A DNA stretch of 64,000 bases, taken from contig NZ_CP077093.1 in the NCBI RefSeq assembly GCF_014268755.2, forward strand, positions 620,001-684,000. The letters run 5' to 3'. The translations under genes and the position numbers were made by a program. A model generated the notes under the pieces. It searched no databases. It was given only the letters and a program-made list of their open reading frames with translations, and was not told the origin of the DNA. Positions 28,837 to 38,839 of the stretch are shown one piece after another (the stretch's first letter is position 1; each line of letters starts with the position of its first letter). The stretch is from Pseudomonas vanderleydeniana (lineage in GTDB: Bacteria; Pseudomonadota; Gammaproteobacteria; Pseudomonadales; Pseudomonadaceae).

Positions 28837-29634
28837 ATGACGAAAGGGTACCTGGCGCTGCTGCTGGGCGTGGTCGTATGCCTGCAGGCCTGCGGGCTCC
28901 AGGCCGGTGCCATCGACGAGGCGGTCAGGCGTGGCAGCCTCAAGGTGGGCACCAATCCGACCTACATGCCGTTTCAGATGACCGACCGGCAGGGGCGGGT
29001 GGTGGGGTTCGAGATCGACCTGCTGCATGAAATGAGCAAGGCCCTCGGCGTGCGCCTGGAGATACTGCCCAGCGGCTATCCGCAATTGATCCCCGACCTG
29101 CTGGCGGGCAAGATCGACCTGATCGCCAGCGGCATGACCCTGACCCCCGAGCGCAATCTGCGCCTGAACTTCAGCGATCCTTTCATCGTGGTCGGCCAGA
29201 CGATGCTGATCCCGCAGGCGTTGGGCGGCACGGTCGAGAGTTTCGAGGACTTGAACGATGCCGGCTACCGTATTCGGGTCAAGGCCGGCACCACCGGGGA
29301 AATCGTCGCGAAGAAGCTGATCGGCAACGCCCAGCTGGTCAGCTACGCCACCGAGGAGGAGGGGGTGCGCGATGTGCTCGACGGCAAGGCCGATGCCTTC
29401 ATTCACGACGCGCCCTACAACCTGGTGGCGGTGAACAGGCTGGGCGCCGGCAAGCTGCTCTGCCTGGACCAGCCGTTCACCTACGAACGCCTGGCGTTCG
29501 GCCTGAAGAAGGGCGACCACGACAGCCTGAACTGGATCAACCACTTCCTGCATCAGATCGCCGAAGACGGCACTTACGACCGGATCCACGACAAGTGGTT
29601 CAAGGACACCGCCTGGCTGGCCGACCTCGACTGA
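28837..29634 (+). CDS. Amino-acid type solute-binding protein (family 3)
   Basis: A 265-residue periplasmic binding protein of the family-3 (FliY/HisJ/GlnH-like) type. The signal sequence ends near LQAGA; an LQAC upstream resembles a lipobox but has Gln at -2, so plain cleavage is favoured. The mature protein starts IDEAVRRGSLKVGTNPTYMPF, with the family pattern GFEIDLLHEMSKALGV, LLAGKIDLIASGMTLTPER and IHDAPYNLV. AAGGAG precedes the ATG by about 6 bases. No permease or ATPase gene is adjacent, so it is an orphan binding protein that may supply a distant transporter or present ligand to a receptor. Polar amino acids are the likely ligands. Confidence 0.85.
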   Translation: MTKGYLALLLGVVVCLQACGLQAGAIDEAVRRGSLKVGTNPTYMPFQMTDRQGRVVGFEIDLLHEMSKALGVRLEILPSGYPQLIPDLLAGKIDLIASGMTLTPERNLRLNFSDPFIVVGQTMLIPQALGGTVESFEDLNDAGYRIRVKAGTTGEIVAKKLIGNAQLVSYATEEEGVRDVLDGKADAFIHDAPYNLVAVNRLGAGKLLCLDQPFTYERLAFGLKKGDHDSLNWINHFLHQIAEDGTYDRIHDKWFKDTAWLADLD

Positions 29635-29646
29635 GGTCGGGACGGC

Positions 29647-31563
29647 TCAGACGCGGAACTGGCTGACCAGCATCTGCAGGTGATTGCCCAGCCGTGCCAG
29701 TTCGGTGCTGGAGGCGGCGGTCTCCTCGCTGGCCGAGGCCGTCTGTTCGGAGACGTCACGCACGCTCAGCACGCTGCGGTTGATTTCCTCGGCCACGGCG
29801 CTCTGCTGTTCGGCAGCGGCGGCGATCTGCTGGTTCATCGTCTGGATCGCCGACACGGTACGGGTGATGCTCTCCAGCGCGCCACCGGCACGGCGGGTCA
29901 GTTCGACGCTGCTGTCGGTCAGGCTGCGGCTGTTGTCCATGATGGTTGCCACTTGCTCGGTGCCACCTTGCAGGCCGACGATCAACTGCTCGATTTCCTC
30001 GGTGGATTTCTGGGTCCGCTGGGCCAGGCTGCGGACCTCGTCGGCGACCACCGCGAAACCACGCCCGGCTTCGCCCGCACGGGCGGCCTCGATGGCGGCG
30101 TTGAGGGCCAGCAGGTTGGTCTGCTCGGCCACCGACTTGATCACATCGAGTACGCTGCCGATCTTGTCGCTTTCGGCCTTGAGGTGGCTCATCGCTTCGG
30201 TGGAGTGACTGACCTCGGCGGCCAGGCGCTCGATCTGGGCCACAGCCTCGCCCACCACCTTGTCGCCTTCACGGGCCTGCTGGTCGGCGGCGACAGCGGC
30301 TTCCGAGGCCTCCTCGGCGTTACGCGCGACTTCCTGCACGGTGGCGGTCATCTGGTGCATGGCCGTGGCGACCTGGTCGGTCTCGGCCTTCTGGCTGTTG
30401 ACCCCGGCGCTGGTCTGTTCGGTTACGGCGGAGAGCTGCTCGGCGGCGCTGGCGATCTGGGTGACGCCGTCGCTGATTCCGCTGATCAGCTTGCGCAGGC
30501 TGACGCTCATGCTCTGTATGGCCCGCTGCAGCTGGCCGAGTTCGTCGCGGCGGGCGGTCGCCAGGTCCTGGCTGAGGTCGCCGGAGGCCACGCGTTCGAC
30601 GACCTTGAGCGTCTGGCGTAGCGGAATGATGATTTGCCGGGTGATGGCCCAGGCCGCAATCACGCCGAACAGCAGGGCCAGGGCGGTGGAGATGGCAAGC
30701 AGGTTCTTCGCCTGCGCGGCGTCGCGGTCGCGGCGGCTGGTTTGCAGGTCGGTCAACTGATTGCTCAGGACCAGCAACTGGTTGCCCAGCTCTTCCATGC
30801 GCTTGAGGGCCTGGCCGCTGGCGGTCTGGGAGTCACGGAAGTCGCTGACGGCGGACCGGTAGGCCTTGAGCGAATCGCTGGCCTGCTGGAGATTGCCCAG
30901 GTGTTCCTGCGGCAGCTTGGCTGGCAGGCTGGAGAGGTAGCTGGAGGCGTTGTCGATGGCGTCCAGGGCAGGCTGTTCGGCGTCGCTGCGACCGCTATAG
31001 GTGTAGCCGCGGACCTGGAAGCGAGCCTGCTGGATCAGCTTGCCGAGTTCGATCACGCTGTTGAATTGGGCCACGCTGTCCCCCTGCAGCAGCGCCTTCT
31101 CGACTTCGGCGACCTTTGCCACCGCGTTGTCGGCACTGGCCCCGAGCTTGCCGCGGGCGCTCTCGCGGTTCTGCATCGCCTGGTTCATGTCGGCGAAGGC
31201 GCGCTTGTATTGGGCAAGGGTTTCCAACTGCTGATCGACCAGGGTGATGCTTTCAGGCGTTTCGAGCAGCTTGCGTGCGGTCTGCAGGCCGCTTTCCAGC
31301 TTGCCCAGCAGGTCGTTGACGGTGCCCGGGCCCTGTTCACCCTTGCGCATCTCGTAGTCGAGACGGGCGATCCGCAAGTCCTTGGTCAGCAGGTTGAGGC
31401 TGGAAATGTAGCCCAGCTTGTCGCCACGATTGATGATTGAACTCAGGCCGGTCCAGCCAGTGAAGGTGATGAGCACGGTCAGCAGCAGCACCAGGCTGAA
31501 GCCGATGCCGAGTTTTCGATTGACGCTCACATTACCCAGCTTCTGAGATAACCATTGGTACAT
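29647..31563 (-). CDS. Methyl-accepting chemotaxis protein, HBM sensor type
   Basis: A 638-residue chemoreceptor. TM1 is at about residues 18-40. The all-helical periplasmic sensor runs to about 280 with [18 protein letters not shown], typical of helical bimodular (HBM) domains as in P. putida McpS. TM2 covers [24 protein letters not shown] follows, then the signalling tip [20 protein letters not shown]. McpS-type receptors sense TCA intermediates, but other HBM receptors sense purines or polyamines, so the ligand is open. AGGAG lies 9 bases before the ATG. It is convergent with the orphan binding-protein gene, 12 bases apart. Both end in ordinary stops. Confidence 0.9.
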   Translation of the reverse strand: MYQWLSQKLGNVSVNRKLGIGFSLVLLLTVLITFTGWTGLSSIINRGDKLGYISSLNLLTKDLRIARLDYEMRKGEQGPGTVNDLLGKLESGLQTARKLLETPESITLVDQQLETLAQYKRAFADMNQAMQNRESARGKLGASADNAVAKVAEVEKALLQGDSVAQFNSVIELGKLIQQARFQVRGYTYSGRSDAEQPALDAIDNASSYLSSLPAKLPQEHLGNLQQASDSLKAYRSAVSDFRDSQTASGQALKRMEELGNQLLVLSNQLTDLQTSRRDRDAAQAKNLLAISTALALLFGVIAAWAITRQIIIPLRQTLKVVERVASGDLSQDLATARRDELGQLQRAIQSMSVSLRKLISGISDGVTQIASAAEQLSAVTEQTSAGVNSQKAETDQVATAMHQMTATVQEVARNAEEASEAAVAADQQAREGDKVVGEAVAQIERLAAEVSHSTEAMSHLKAESDKIGSVLDVIKSVAEQTNLLALNAAIEAARAGEAGRGFAVVADEVRSLAQRTQKSTEEIEQLIVGLQGGTEQVATIMDNSRSLTDSSVELTRRAGGALESITRTVSAIQTMNQQIAAAAEQQSAVAEEINRSVLSVRDVSEQTASASEETAASSTELARLGNHLQMLVSQFRV

Positions 31564-31695
31564 GGGGACAGACTCCTGACAGGTGCTTTACGTCTGATGA
31601 CATATTTTTATATTGAGTATTGCCGTTATATCGGCGATGCAGGTCGATTCTGTAGCGTCAGGCGCCAACGGGAACGGGGGCGTTCCCTTTGGGGC

Positions 31696-32403
31696 TCAGA
31701 ATAGGCGGGCGAGGAGGGCGGTGACGGCGGTTTCGACGCGCAGGATGCGCTCGCCGAGCTGTACCGGTTGCAGGCCGGACTTGCCCAGCAGCTCGATTTC
31801 GTAGGGAATCCAGCCACCTTCCGGACCGATGGCGAGGGTCACCGGTTCCGCCACCGCGCGGGGGCAGGGCGGGTAGCTGCCCGGATGGCCGACCAGCCCC
31901 AGGGTCCCGGCGCTGATGGCCGGCAGGCGATCCTCGACGAAGGGCTTGAAGCGCTTCTCGATGATGACTTCCGGCAGCACGGTGTCGCGGGTCTGTTCCA
32001 GGCCCAGGACCAGTTGCTCGCGAATCGCCTCGGGTTCCAGGAAAGGCGTCTGCCAGAAACTCTTTTCCACCCGGTAGCTGTTGACCAGCACCAGCTTGGG
32101 CACGCCCATGGTGGCGATGGTCTGGAATACCCGACGGAGCATTTTCGGACGCGGCAGGGCAAGTACCAGGGTCAGTGGCAGCTTGGCCGGCGGCGGCTGG
32201 TCGAGGCTGACCTGTAGCTGGGCCTCACCGGCCTCCAGGTGCAGGACCTGGGCGCTGCCCATCAGGCCGCCGATACGCCCGACCCGCAGGCTGTCGCCCA
32301 CCGCGACCCGGTGGACCTCCTGCATGTGGGTCAGGCGTCGATCGCGCAGCACGACCCGGTCGGCCGCGATGAAGTCGGCCTCCTCCAGCAGCAGCAGGTT
32401 CAC
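31696..32403 (-). CDS. rsmE: 16S rRNA (uracil1498-N3)-methyltransferase
   Basis: RsmE methylates U1498 of 16S rRNA in the assembled 30S subunit. The 235-residue protein has an N-terminal PUA-like part ([19 protein letters not shown]) and a C-terminal SPOUT knot with the SAM-binding [15 protein letters not shown] and [11 protein letters not shown]. The GTG start overlaps the tatC stop by 4 bases (GTGA), which fixes the start and indicates coupling to tatC; upstream in-frame codons read through tatC in another frame. It is the last gene of the his-tat-rsmE run. Confidence 0.95.
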   Translation of the reverse strand: MNLLLLEEADFIAADRVVLRDRRLTHMQEVHRVAVGDSLRVGRIGGLMGSAQVLHLEAGEAQLQVSLDQPPPAKLPLTLVLALPRPKMLRRVFQTIATMGVPKLVLVNSYRVEKSFWQTPFLEPEAIREQLVLGLEQTRDTVLPEVIIEKRFKPFVEDRLPAISAGTLGLVGHPGSYPPCPRAVAEPVTLAIGPEGGWIPYEIELLGKSGLQPVQLGERILRVETAVTALLARLF

Positions 32404-33191
32404 GCGAGTGGCGCTGGCGGCTGTGGGCCAGTGTCGGAGGGCTTTTCTTCCTCTTCCTCGCCGCGCTTGCTGACCAGGCCGCCGAACAGCACGCCGATCT
32501 CGAACAGCAGCCACATCGGCACGGCCAGCAGCGTCTGCGAGAACACGTCCGGTGGGGTCAGGATCATGCCGACCACGAAGCAGCCGATGATCACGTATGG
32601 GCGGATCTTTTTCAGGTACTTGACGTCGACCACGCCGATCCATACCAGCAGCACCACGGCCACCGGGATCTCGAACGCCACGCCGAAGGCGAAGAACAGC
32701 GTCATCACGAAGTCGAGGTAGCTGGTGATGTCGGTCATCATCTCCACGCCGGCCGGGGTCGCGGCGGCGAAGAACTTGAAGATCAGCGGGAACACCAGGT
32801 AATAGGCGAAGGCCATGCCGGTGTAGAACAGCACGATGCTCGATACCAGCAGTGGCACGGCGACGCGCTTTTCATGCTTGTACAGGCCCGGTGCGATGAA
32901 GCCCCATATCTGGTGCAGGATCACCGGGATCGCCAGGAACAGCGAGACCATCATGGTCAGCTTGAGTGGCGTCAGGAACGGCGAGGAGACGTCGGTGGCG
33001 ATCATCGTCGCGCCGGTCGGCAGGTACTGGCGCAGCGGCGTGGAAACGAAGGTGTAGATCTGCTGGGTGAAGGCGAACAGCCCGGCAAAGATCAGGAAGA
33101 TCGCCGCGACACAACGCAGCAGGCGGGTGCGCAACTCGGTGAGGTGCGAGACCAGCGGCATCTGCTGGTCGTTTTCCGGAAAGTCGCTCAT
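32400..33191 (-). CDS. tatC: Twin-arginine translocase subunit TatC
   Basis: TatC is the polytopic subunit that recognises twin-arginine signal peptides of folded exported proteins. The 263-residue protein has six predicted membrane spans. Conserved features are the N-terminal [12 protein letters not shown], the first periplasmic loop with [11 protein letters not shown], the [13 protein letters not shown] segment and [22 protein letters not shown]. The C-terminal tail [16 protein letters not shown] is acidic and proline-rich. It overlaps tatB and rsmE by 4 bases each. Confidence 0.96.
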   Translation of the reverse strand: MSDFPENDQQMPLVSHLTELRTRLLRCVAAIFLIFAGLFAFTQQIYTFVSTPLRQYLPTGATMIATDVSSPFLTPLKLTMMVSLFLAIPVILHQIWGFIAPGLYKHEKRVAVPLLVSSIVLFYTGMAFAYYLVFPLIFKFFAAATPAGVEMMTDITSYLDFVMTLFFAFGVAFEIPVAVVLLVWIGVVDVKYLKKIRPYVIIGCFVVGMILTPPDVFSQTLLAVPMWLLFEIGVLFGGLVSKRGEEEEEKPSDTGPQPPAPLA

Positions 33192-33682
33192 GGGGCTCGC
33201 GGCGGCAAAGTGGGGTCATGAGGCGCTGACGCACCTGGTGTTTGTGCAGGAGCAGCGGTCTCGCCTGGAACGTGCGGGGCCGGTTCGACAGCGCCGAGCA
33301 CCGGCACGGCGTCGCCCGGGGCAACGGTGGCCGGTGGCAGGTCGCTCGGCAGTGGCGTTGCACTGGCTGGCTGAGCCGCAGGCTCGGCAACTGGCTGGGC
33401 CGGGCCCTGGGGCTGTGCCTGGGGTACGGGCTCCTGGACCGGGGAGAGGATCTTGCGAGCCTCCTGTTCCAGGGACATGATGTGCTCGTTGTGCAGTTGC
33501 CGACGGATCTCGTCGGCACCGATTTCCCGTTCCACTTCCTGCTTGATCGCGTTGAAGCTGCGCTTCAGCCGTCCGACCCACAGGCCAGCTGTCCGCGCGG
33601 CGCCTGGCAGGCGCTCGGGACCGAGGACCAGCAGTGCCACGAGGCCGACGAGCAGCAGCTCACTGAAGCTGATACCGAACAT
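33188..33682 (-). CDS. tatB: Sec-independent translocase subunit TatB
   Basis: TatB forms the substrate receptor with TatC. The 164-residue protein has one N-terminal membrane helix [20 protein letters not shown] followed by the diagnostic Glu-Pro pair region [14 protein letters not shown], an amphipathic helix [20 protein letters not shown] and a long Pro/Ala/Gln-rich tail. The order tatA-tatB-tatC is the usual one. It overlaps tatC by 4 bases and follows tatA by 10. Confidence 0.95.
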   Translation of the reverse strand: MFGISFSELLLVGLVALLVLGPERLPGAARTAGLWVGRLKRSFNAIKQEVEREIGADEIRRQLHNEHIMSLEQEARKILSPVQEPVPQAQPQGPAQPVAEPAAQPASATPLPSDLPPATVAPGDAVPVLGAVEPAPHVPGETAAPAQTPGASAPHDPTLPPRAP

Positions 33683-33692
33683 TAGTCAGTGC

Positions 33693-33962
33693 TCACGAAT
33701 GATTGCGGGGCTCTTCGACCTTCTGTGCCTGCACATCGATGGTGTGTGGCGCGTTCTGCTGTGCGCCGGGTTGCGGCTGGGCAGGCTGTACGGTTGGCGG
33801 CACCACCGGCTCGGCCGGCTTCTCGTCGTCGTTCATGGCCTTGCGAAAGCCCTTGATCGATTCGCCGACGTCGGTGCCGAGGTTCTTCAGTTTCTTGGTA
33901 CCAAACACCAGCACGACGACGATCAGGATGACGATCCAGTGTTTCCAGTCAAAAATGCCCAT
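33693..33962 (-). CDS. tatA: Sec-independent translocase subunit TatA
   Basis: TatA oligomerises to form the translocation path. The 89-residue protein has the short membrane helix [18 protein letters not shown] with the Phe-Gly hinge, then the amphipathic helix [20 protein letters not shown] and a polar tail. GAGGAG lies 6-7 bases upstream of the chosen ATG (MGIFDWKH), and family length supports it over a longer frame. It is encoded 25 bases after hisE. Confidence 0.95.
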   Translation of the reverse strand: MGIFDWKHWIVILIVVVLVFGTKKLKNLGTDVGESIKGFRKAMNDDEKPAEPVVPPTVQPAQPQPGAQQNAPHTIDVQAQKVEEPRNHS

Positions 33963-33987
33963 GGTGTTTCTCCTCTCAAAAGATTGT

Positions 33988-34320
33988 TCAGGCGGACGGG
34001 CGCGAGGCTTTCTCGGCGTGTCCGGACAGTCCGAAGCGACGGTCCAATTCATCCAGCACGGCCTGCGGATGCTGGCCCAGTTGGGCGAGCATGACCAGGC
34101 TGTGGAACCACAGGTCGGCGGTCTCGTAGATCACGTCGCTGCAATCACCACTGGTGGCGGCGTCCTTGGCGGCGATGATGGTTTCGACGGACTCCTCGCC
34201 GACCTTCTCCAGGATCTTGTTCAGACCCTTGTGGTACAGGCTGGCGACATAGGAACTGTCGGGGGCGGCGCCCTTGCGCTCTTCCAGTACCTGGGCCAGG
34301 CGGGTCAGGGTATCGGTCAT
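33988..34320 (-). CDS. hisE: Phosphoribosyl-ATP pyrophosphatase
   Basis: HisE hydrolyses phosphoribosyl-ATP to phosphoribosyl-AMP, the second step of histidine synthesis. The 110-residue all-helical protein has the MazG-like metal site in [15 protein letters not shown] and [14 protein letters not shown]. HisI, which acts next, is a separate protein encoded 2 bases upstream; enteric bacteria carry a fused HisIE. Thus this window holds both histidine biosynthesis and breakdown genes. Confidence 0.96.
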   Translation of the reverse strand: MTDTLTRLAQVLEERKGAAPDSSYVASLYHKGLNKILEKVGEESVETIIAAKDAATSGDCSDVIYETADLWFHSLVMLAQLGQHPQAVLDELDRRFGLSGHAEKASRPSA

Positions 34321-34322
34321 GT

Positions 34323-34715
34323 TCAGTGTCCTGCTGCGTAGATGCTGTGCGGGTCCTTGAGGACCGGATCGACCGTCTTCCAGCCGTCGTTCTCGTAGAC
34401 GCGGTAGAAGCAGCTTTGGCGGCCGGTGTGGCAGGCGATATCGCCGACCTGCTCGACCATCAGGATGATCACATCGGCGTCGCAGTCCAGGCGCATTTCA
34501 TGCAGGTGCTGCACGTGGCCGGACTCCTCGCCCTTGCGCCACAGCTTGCCACGCGAACGTGACCAGTAGATGGCGCGATTTTCGCGGGCGGTCAGTTGCA
34601 GTGCCTCGCGGTTCATCCAGGCCATCATCAGCACGCGCCCGGTCTTGTGATCCTGGGCAATGGCCGGCACCAGGCCGTCACTGTCCCACTTGATCTCGTC
34701 CAGCCAGTCTTTCAT
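34323..34715 (-). CDS. hisI: Phosphoribosyl-AMP cyclohydrolase
   Basis: HisI opens the purine ring of phosphoribosyl-AMP in histidine synthesis. The 130-residue protein has the metal and substrate motifs [45 protein letters not shown] and [11 protein letters not shown], with the conserved zinc cysteines. The ATG ([15 protein letters not shown]) is chosen by family length. It sits 80 bases downstream of ubiB and 2 bases before hisE. Confidence 0.96.
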   Translation of the reverse strand: MKDWLDEIKWDSDGLVPAIAQDHKTGRVLMMAWMNREALQLTARENRAIYWSRSRGKLWRKGEESGHVQHLHEMRLDCDADVIILMVEQVGDIACHTGRQSCFYRVYENDGWKTVDPVLKDPHSIYAAGH

Positions 34716-34795
34716 CTTCGACTCCGACAACCGGGCGCAACCTGCGTGGTTGGGCCTCGGCGAATGAACAGTTTGCCAGCCGCGAGCCCTGATGG

Positions 34796-36400
34796 CTATC
34801 GGCGCACGACCAGATACAAACCAACGGCCAGCATGATACCCGCGGGCCAATGGCCCAGCTCATGCAACGGGCCGTTGGCGGCGAGAAAGGCGCCGCCACC
34901 CAGGTGCAGCGAGCCGAGCAGGCGCAGCAGCCAGTCGTCCTTGCGCTTTTTGTAGGGCGGCTCGGGATCGGCAGCGTGGGGCTGCGACAGGCGCTCGAGC
35001 AGGTCGCGGGTCATGTTGGCCAGGTGCGGCAGTTGCTCGACCTGGCTCTGCAGGTTGCCCAGCAGGGTTTTCGGGCTGACGCGCTCGCGCATCCAGCGTT
35101 CGAGGAACGGTTGCGCGGTGCTCCACAGGTCCAGCTCCGGGTACAGCTGGCGGCCCAGGCCTTCGATGTTCAGCAGGGTTTTCTGCAGCAGCACCAGTTG
35201 TGGCTGGACTTCCATGTTGAAGCGTCGGGCGGTCTGGAACAGGCGCATCAGCACCTGGCCGAAGGAAATGTCCTTCAGCGGCTTCTCGAAGATCGGCTCG
35301 CAAACGGTCCGGATCGCTGCCTCGAATTCGTTGAGCCGGGTGTCCGCCGGTACCCAGCCCGAGTCGATGTGCAACTGGGCGACGCGGCGGTAGTCACGCT
35401 TGAAGAAGGCGAACAGGTTGCGGGCCAGGTAGTCCTGGTCCTGCGGGGTCAGGCTGCCGACGATGCCGCAGTCGATGGCGATGTACTTCGGACTCCACGG
35501 GTTCACGGTGCTGACGAAGATGTTGCCGGGGTGCATGTCGGCGTGGAAGAAGCTGTCGCGGAACACCTGGGTGAAGAAGATCTCCACGCCGCGCTCGGCG
35601 AGCATCTTCATGTCGGTGCGCTGGTCGGCAAGGGTGGCGAGATCGGTGACCTGGATACCGTAGATGCGCTCCATCACCAGCACTTTCGGCCGGCACCAGT
35701 CCCAGTAGACCTGGGGTACGTACATCACGTCCGAACCTTCGAAATTGCGCCGCAGCTGGCTGGCATTGGCCGCCTCGCGCAGCAGATCGAGCTCGTCGTA
35801 GATGGTCTTCTCGTAGTCGCTGACCACATCCACCGGATGCAGCAGGCGGGCATCGGCGGAGAGCCTTTCGGCCGTACGGGCGAGTAGGAACAGCCATGCC
35901 AGGTCCTGGGCGATCACCGGCTTGAGGCCCGGACGGATGACCTTCACCACCACTTCCTCGCCACTCTTGAGCTGCGCGGCGTGGACCTGGGCCACCGAGG
36001 CCGAGGCCAGTGGCTCGATGTCGAAGCGGCTGAAAACCTCGCTGATCTTGCGCCCCAGCTGCGCCTCGATCAGTGCCACGGCTTTCTGCGGGTCGAACGG
36101 CGGCACGCGGTCCTGCAGCAGCATCAGCTCGTCGGCGATGTCCTCGGGCAGCAGGTCGCGACGGGTCGAGAGGATCTGCCCGAACTTGATGAATATCGGT
36201 CCCAGGTCCTGTAGCGCCAGGCGCAGGCGTGCGCCGCGGCTCAGCTCCAGCGGCTTGCGCGGGAACCAGCGCCACGGCAGGACAAAGCGCAGGGCCAGGA
36301 GGAACCAGGGCAGGGGCAGATCGAACAGCAGGTCATCGAGACGGTAGCGGATCACGACGCGCTGGATGCGCAACAGACGGCGGACGGCGAGCAGCTTCAT
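34796..36400 (-). CDS. ubiB: Ubiquinone biosynthesis kinase-like protein UbiB
   Basis: UbiB is an atypical kinase-like ATPase needed for ubiquinone synthesis. The 534-residue protein has the family KxGQ motif in [17 protein letters not shown], the Ala-rich nucleotide loop [14 protein letters not shown], the invariant VVKVIRP lysine, the [10 protein letters not shown] catalytic loop and the metal aspartate in [10 protein letters not shown]. Two C-terminal membrane segments anchor it in the inner membrane ([11 protein letters not shown] and [15 protein letters not shown]). It overlaps ubiJ by 4 bases. Confidence 0.96.
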   Translation of the reverse strand: MKLLAVRRLLRIQRVVIRYRLDDLLFDLPLPWFLLALRFVLPWRWFPRKPLELSRGARLRLALQDLGPIFIKFGQILSTRRDLLPEDIADELMLLQDRVPPFDPQKAVALIEAQLGRKISEVFSRFDIEPLASASVAQVHAAQLKSGEEVVVKVIRPGLKPVIAQDLAWLFLLARTAERLSADARLLHPVDVVSDYEKTIYDELDLLREAANASQLRRNFEGSDVMYVPQVYWDWCRPKVLVMERIYGIQVTDLATLADQRTDMKMLAERGVEIFFTQVFRDSFFHADMHPGNIFVSTVNPWSPKYIAIDCGIVGSLTPQDQDYLARNLFAFFKRDYRRVAQLHIDSGWVPADTRLNEFEAAIRTVCEPIFEKPLKDISFGQVLMRLFQTARRFNMEVQPQLVLLQKTLLNIEGLGRQLYPELDLWSTAQPFLERWMRERVSPKTLLGNLQSQVEQLPHLANMTRDLLERLSQPHAADPEPPYKKRKDDWLLRLLGSLHLGGGAFLAANGPLHELGHWPAGIMLAVGLYLVVRR

Positions 36401-37014
36401 GCGTTATCGCTGGAATTGAGGGATCGGGAGAGGCGTTCGAAACGCGCCTCGAGTCGTTCTAGGTCTAGCTTGAGCCGGTCGAGTTCGGCGAAACGGGCTT
36501 CGGCCTCGTGTTTGCCGACCAGCGTGCGCGACTCTTCGCTGAGGTACTCGGCCAGGTTCTGATTGAGGCTGGCAAAGCCCTGGCGGTACCAGCCGGCACG
36601 GCTGCGCAGGTGGCCGCTGACCAGTTGCGTGGCGACCGGGCCGAGCCAGCGCGACAGCTCGTACTCCCAGTCCAGCTCCAGGTCCTGCAGCACGCCGGCG
36701 AGGTCCAGCAGCACCGCGCTGTCGCCCTCCAGGTGCACGTCCGGGCCATGGAGCACGGCACTCTTGTCCTTGCTCAGGGCCAGGTTGAGCAGGCTGGAGG
36801 TGGGGGCACGCAGAATGCAGTCGGCTTCGGCGGCCCAGTGGGCCGCCAGCAGCAGGCCTTCGTCGCTGGGCAGGATGAACAGCTTCAAGGCCGGACTGTC
36901 GACCTCGATGACCTTGCCCGTCAGGTGGCCGAGGCGACCAAGGGCGGTGCTGTCCATGCGCAGGACACGGTTGAGGCCGTGTTCGACGCCGGCGAGAAGG
37001 CCGCTGAGCAGCAT
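36397..37014 (-). CDS. ubiJ: Ubiquinone biosynthesis accessory factor UbiJ
   Basis: UbiJ is a 205-residue SCP2-domain protein that binds lipid intermediates and, with UbiK, supports the soluble Ubi complex. The N-terminal SCP2 part includes [20 protein letters not shown] and [19 protein letters not shown]; the C-terminal coiled coil runs through [20 protein letters not shown]. The start shares one base with the ubiE stop, and the end overlaps ubiB, so ubiE-ubiJ-ubiB is translationally coupled in the standard order. Confidence 0.93.
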   Translation of the reverse strand: MLLSGLLAGVEHGLNRVLRMDSTALGRLGHLTGKVIEVDSPALKLFILPSDEGLLLAAHWAAEADCILRAPTSSLLNLALSKDKSAVLHGPDVHLEGDSAVLLDLAGVLQDLELDWEYELSRWLGPVATQLVSGHLRSRAGWYRQGFASLNQNLAEYLSEESRTLVGKHEAEARFAELDRLKLDLERLEARFERLSRSLNSSDNA

Positions 37015-37784
37015 CAGGGCTTGATGCCGCGGTGCAGGGCAACGATCCCCGAGGTCATGTTGTGGTAGGTCACGCGGTCGAAGCCGGCGTCCACCATCAT
37101 CGACTTGAGGGTTTCCTGGTCAGGGTGCATGCGGATCGATTCGGCCAGGTAGCGATAGCTTTCCGAGTCGTTGGTGATCAGCTTGCCGGCCAGCGGCATG
37201 AATGCGAACGAATAGGCGTCGTAGACCTTGGACATCAGCGCGTTGGTCGGCTTGGAGAACTCCAGCACCAGCAGGCGGCCACCGGGCTTGAGCACCCGCA
37301 GCATGGAACGCAGGGCATCTTCCTTGTGGGTGACGTTGCGCAGGCCGAAGGCGATGGTCACGCAGTCGAAGTGATTGTCCGGGAACGGCAGCTTTTCCGC
37401 GTCGGCCTGGACGAATTCGATATTGCCGGCCACGCCGCGATCGAGCAGGCGGTCACGACCGACCTTGAGCATGGAGGCATTGATGTCGGCCAGCACCACC
37501 TGGCCGGTAGGGCCCACCAGGTGCGAGAACTTGGCTGCCAGGTCGCCGGTGCCGCCGGCGATGTCCAGTACCCGGTTACCGGTGCGCACGCCCGACAGTT
37601 CGATGGTGAAACGCTTCCACAGGCGGTGCATGCCACCGGAGAGGACGTCGTTCATCAGGTCGTACTTGGCGGCCACCGAGTGAAAGACCTCGGCTACCTT
37701 GCCGGCCTTTTCGCTTTCCGGCACGTTCTTGTAGCCGAAGTGGGTGGTGGGTTCGGCATCGCTGCCTTTGCGCTGATCAGTCAT
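37014..37784 (-). CDS. ubiE: Ubiquinone/menaquinone C-methyltransferase
   Basis: UbiE C-methylates 2-octaprenyl-6-methoxybenzoquinol type intermediates using S-adenosylmethionine. The 256-residue protein has the SAM motif [11 protein letters not shown], the acidic loop [11 protein letters not shown] and the UbiE signature regions [20 protein letters not shown] and LVLEFSKP. The ATG at 37784 ([19 protein letters not shown]) matches family starts. It is first gene of ubiE-ubiJ-ubiB and is divergent from the PHA granule gene. Confidence 0.96.
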   Translation of the reverse strand: MTDQRKGSDAEPTTHFGYKNVPESEKAGKVAEVFHSVAAKYDLMNDVLSGGMHRLWKRFTIELSGVRTGNRVLDIAGGTGDLAAKFSHLVGPTGQVVLADINASMLKVGRDRLLDRGVAGNIEFVQADAEKLPFPDNHFDCVTIAFGLRNVTHKEDALRSMLRVLKPGGRLLVLEFSKPTNALMSKVYDAYSFAFMPLAGKLITNDSESYRYLAESIRMHPDQETLKSMMVDAGFDRVTYHNMTSGIVALHRGIKP

Positions 37785-37801
37785 ATCGCTGTCACCAGAA
37801 G

Positions 37802-37817
37802 AGAATGCGGGCATTCT
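37802..37817. promoter_or_regulatory. Inverted repeat upstream of ubiE
   Basis: AGAATGC and GCATTCT are perfect 7-base arms around GG, 18 bases upstream of the ubiE ATG in the divergent region. It may be an operator or a leader hairpin; no known regulator is recognised. Confidence 0.3.
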
Positions 37818-37839
37818 AATCCCGGTAGCCGGCTTTGTC

Positions 37840-37866
37840 TTGGCAAAGGCGGAATGTAAGTATAGT
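37840..37866 (+). promoter_or_regulatory. Possible sigma-70 promoter of the PHA granule gene
   Basis: TTGGCA (37840-37845) and TATAGT (37861-37866) are separated by 15 bases, slightly short of the ideal 17. It lies about 75 bases before the ATG at 37941. Confidence 0.35.
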
Positions 37867-37940
37867 GGGCGACCGGGGCGGATTGACGCAGCACTGTTCA
37901 AGGCCGGCCCGGCCTACATTCATGGAACAGGAGTCAAGCG

Positions 37941-38216
37941 ATGGCCCGGATTAGTGTCGAGCGTACCCACCACCTTGGTCTGGCAGGCGCTCGTGGGAAA
38001 GCCGAGGCGCTGGTGCAGAAACTGGCCGACCAGTATGGCCTGGCGCCGAGCTGGTCGGGTGATACCGTCAGCCTCAAGCGTTCCGGTGTCACTGGCGAGG
38101 TGAAGATCGGCGAGGATCGCATCAGGGTCGATGTCGAGCTGGGGATGTTGATGTCGGCCATGAGCGGCACCATCAAGAGCGAGATCGAGAAGGCGCTGGA
38201 CAAGGCGCTGGCCTGA
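37941..38216 (+). CDS. Polyhydroxyalkanoic acid system family protein
   Basis: A 91-residue protein of the PHA_gran_rgn family. It starts MARISVERTHHLGLAGARGK with an alternating polar/apolar body and ends EIEKALDKALA. Members occur near PHA genes in pseudomonads and are presumed granule-associated, but no biochemical function is established. CAGGAG lies 9 bases before the ATG. It precedes phaI by 190 bases on the same strand. The family call is good; the role is open. Confidence 0.82.
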   Translation: MARISVERTHHLGLAGARGKAEALVQKLADQYGLAPSWSGDTVSLKRSGVTGEVKIGEDRIRVDVELGMLMSAMSGTIKSEIEKALDKALA

Positions 38217-38253
38217 ATCGGCGTGAGCCGACCCTGCACGGGGGGTCAACCCG

Positions 38254-38272
38254 GTGGGAGTCCGGCTCCCAC
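38254..38272. terminator. Short hairpin after the PHA granule gene
   Basis: GTGGGAG and CTCCCAC pair around TCCGG. It resembles a degenerate REP half and may end the upstream transcript, though no T-run follows. Confidence 0.4.
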
Positions 38273-38406
38273 GGGGGAGTGCGGTTCCCAGAAGTGAACC
38301 TTGGCCACATCGGTTAGGGTGCCCATTCTAATTTTTGTCACTACTTTGTGTTCCAGTCCCCGTTTGCGCGGGCAGTTCCTCCAACCGTTCACGTGTGAGG
38401 TGCACC

Positions 38407-38829
38407 ATGGCCAAAGTCAGTCTGAAGAAAAAATCCGACGTTCAGCCCACCGCCCTGGCTGAAGTGAAACTCTATGCCCGCAAGATCTGGTTGGCGGGCC
38501 TGGGCGCCTACGCCAAGGTCGGCAAGGAAGGCAGCGAGTACTTCCAGGAACTCGTCAAGGCCGGCCAAGTGGTTGAAAAGGAAGGCAAAAAGGCTGTCGA
38601 TGCGAAGCTTGAAGCCGCCAACAGCCAGATCGATAACGTCAAGAGCGACGTCGGTGGCCTCAAGGGCCGGGTCGAAGTGCAACTGGACAAGGTCGAGAAA
38701 GCCTTCGACAGCCGAGTCGCCAGTGCCTTGAATCGTATCGGGATTCCGTCTAAACATGACGTTGAGGCACTCTCTGCTAAGCTCGATGAGTTGACGGCAT
38801 TGCTCGAACGTGTCGCGCGTAAACATTAA
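38407..38829 (+). CDS. phaI: PHA granule phasin PhaI
   Basis: A 140-residue phasin that coats medium-chain PHA granules. It starts MAKVSLKKKSDVQPTALAEV, then the shared phasin helix KLYARKIWLAGLGAYAKVGK, and ends in a predicted coiled coil (DVEALSAKLDELTALLERVA). PhaF, next downstream, shares the YSRKIWLAGLGVYSK segment, so the two arose by duplication. It lies 10 bases before phaF and is probably co-transcribed. In related species phaIF expression depends on PhaD, encoded convergently. Confidence 0.94.
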   Translation: MAKVSLKKKSDVQPTALAEVKLYARKIWLAGLGAYAKVGKEGSEYFQELVKAGQVVEKEGKKAVDAKLEAANSQIDNVKSDVGGLKGRVEVQLDKVEKAFDSRVASALNRIGIPSKHDVEALSAKLDELTALLERVARKH

Positions 38830-38839
38830 GGAGAACGGG

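Noticed and set aside
28837-29634. Solute-binding protein as a lipoprotein
   Set aside because: The possible lipobox LQAC has Gln at -2, which is poor; an ordinary cleaved signal peptide fits better.
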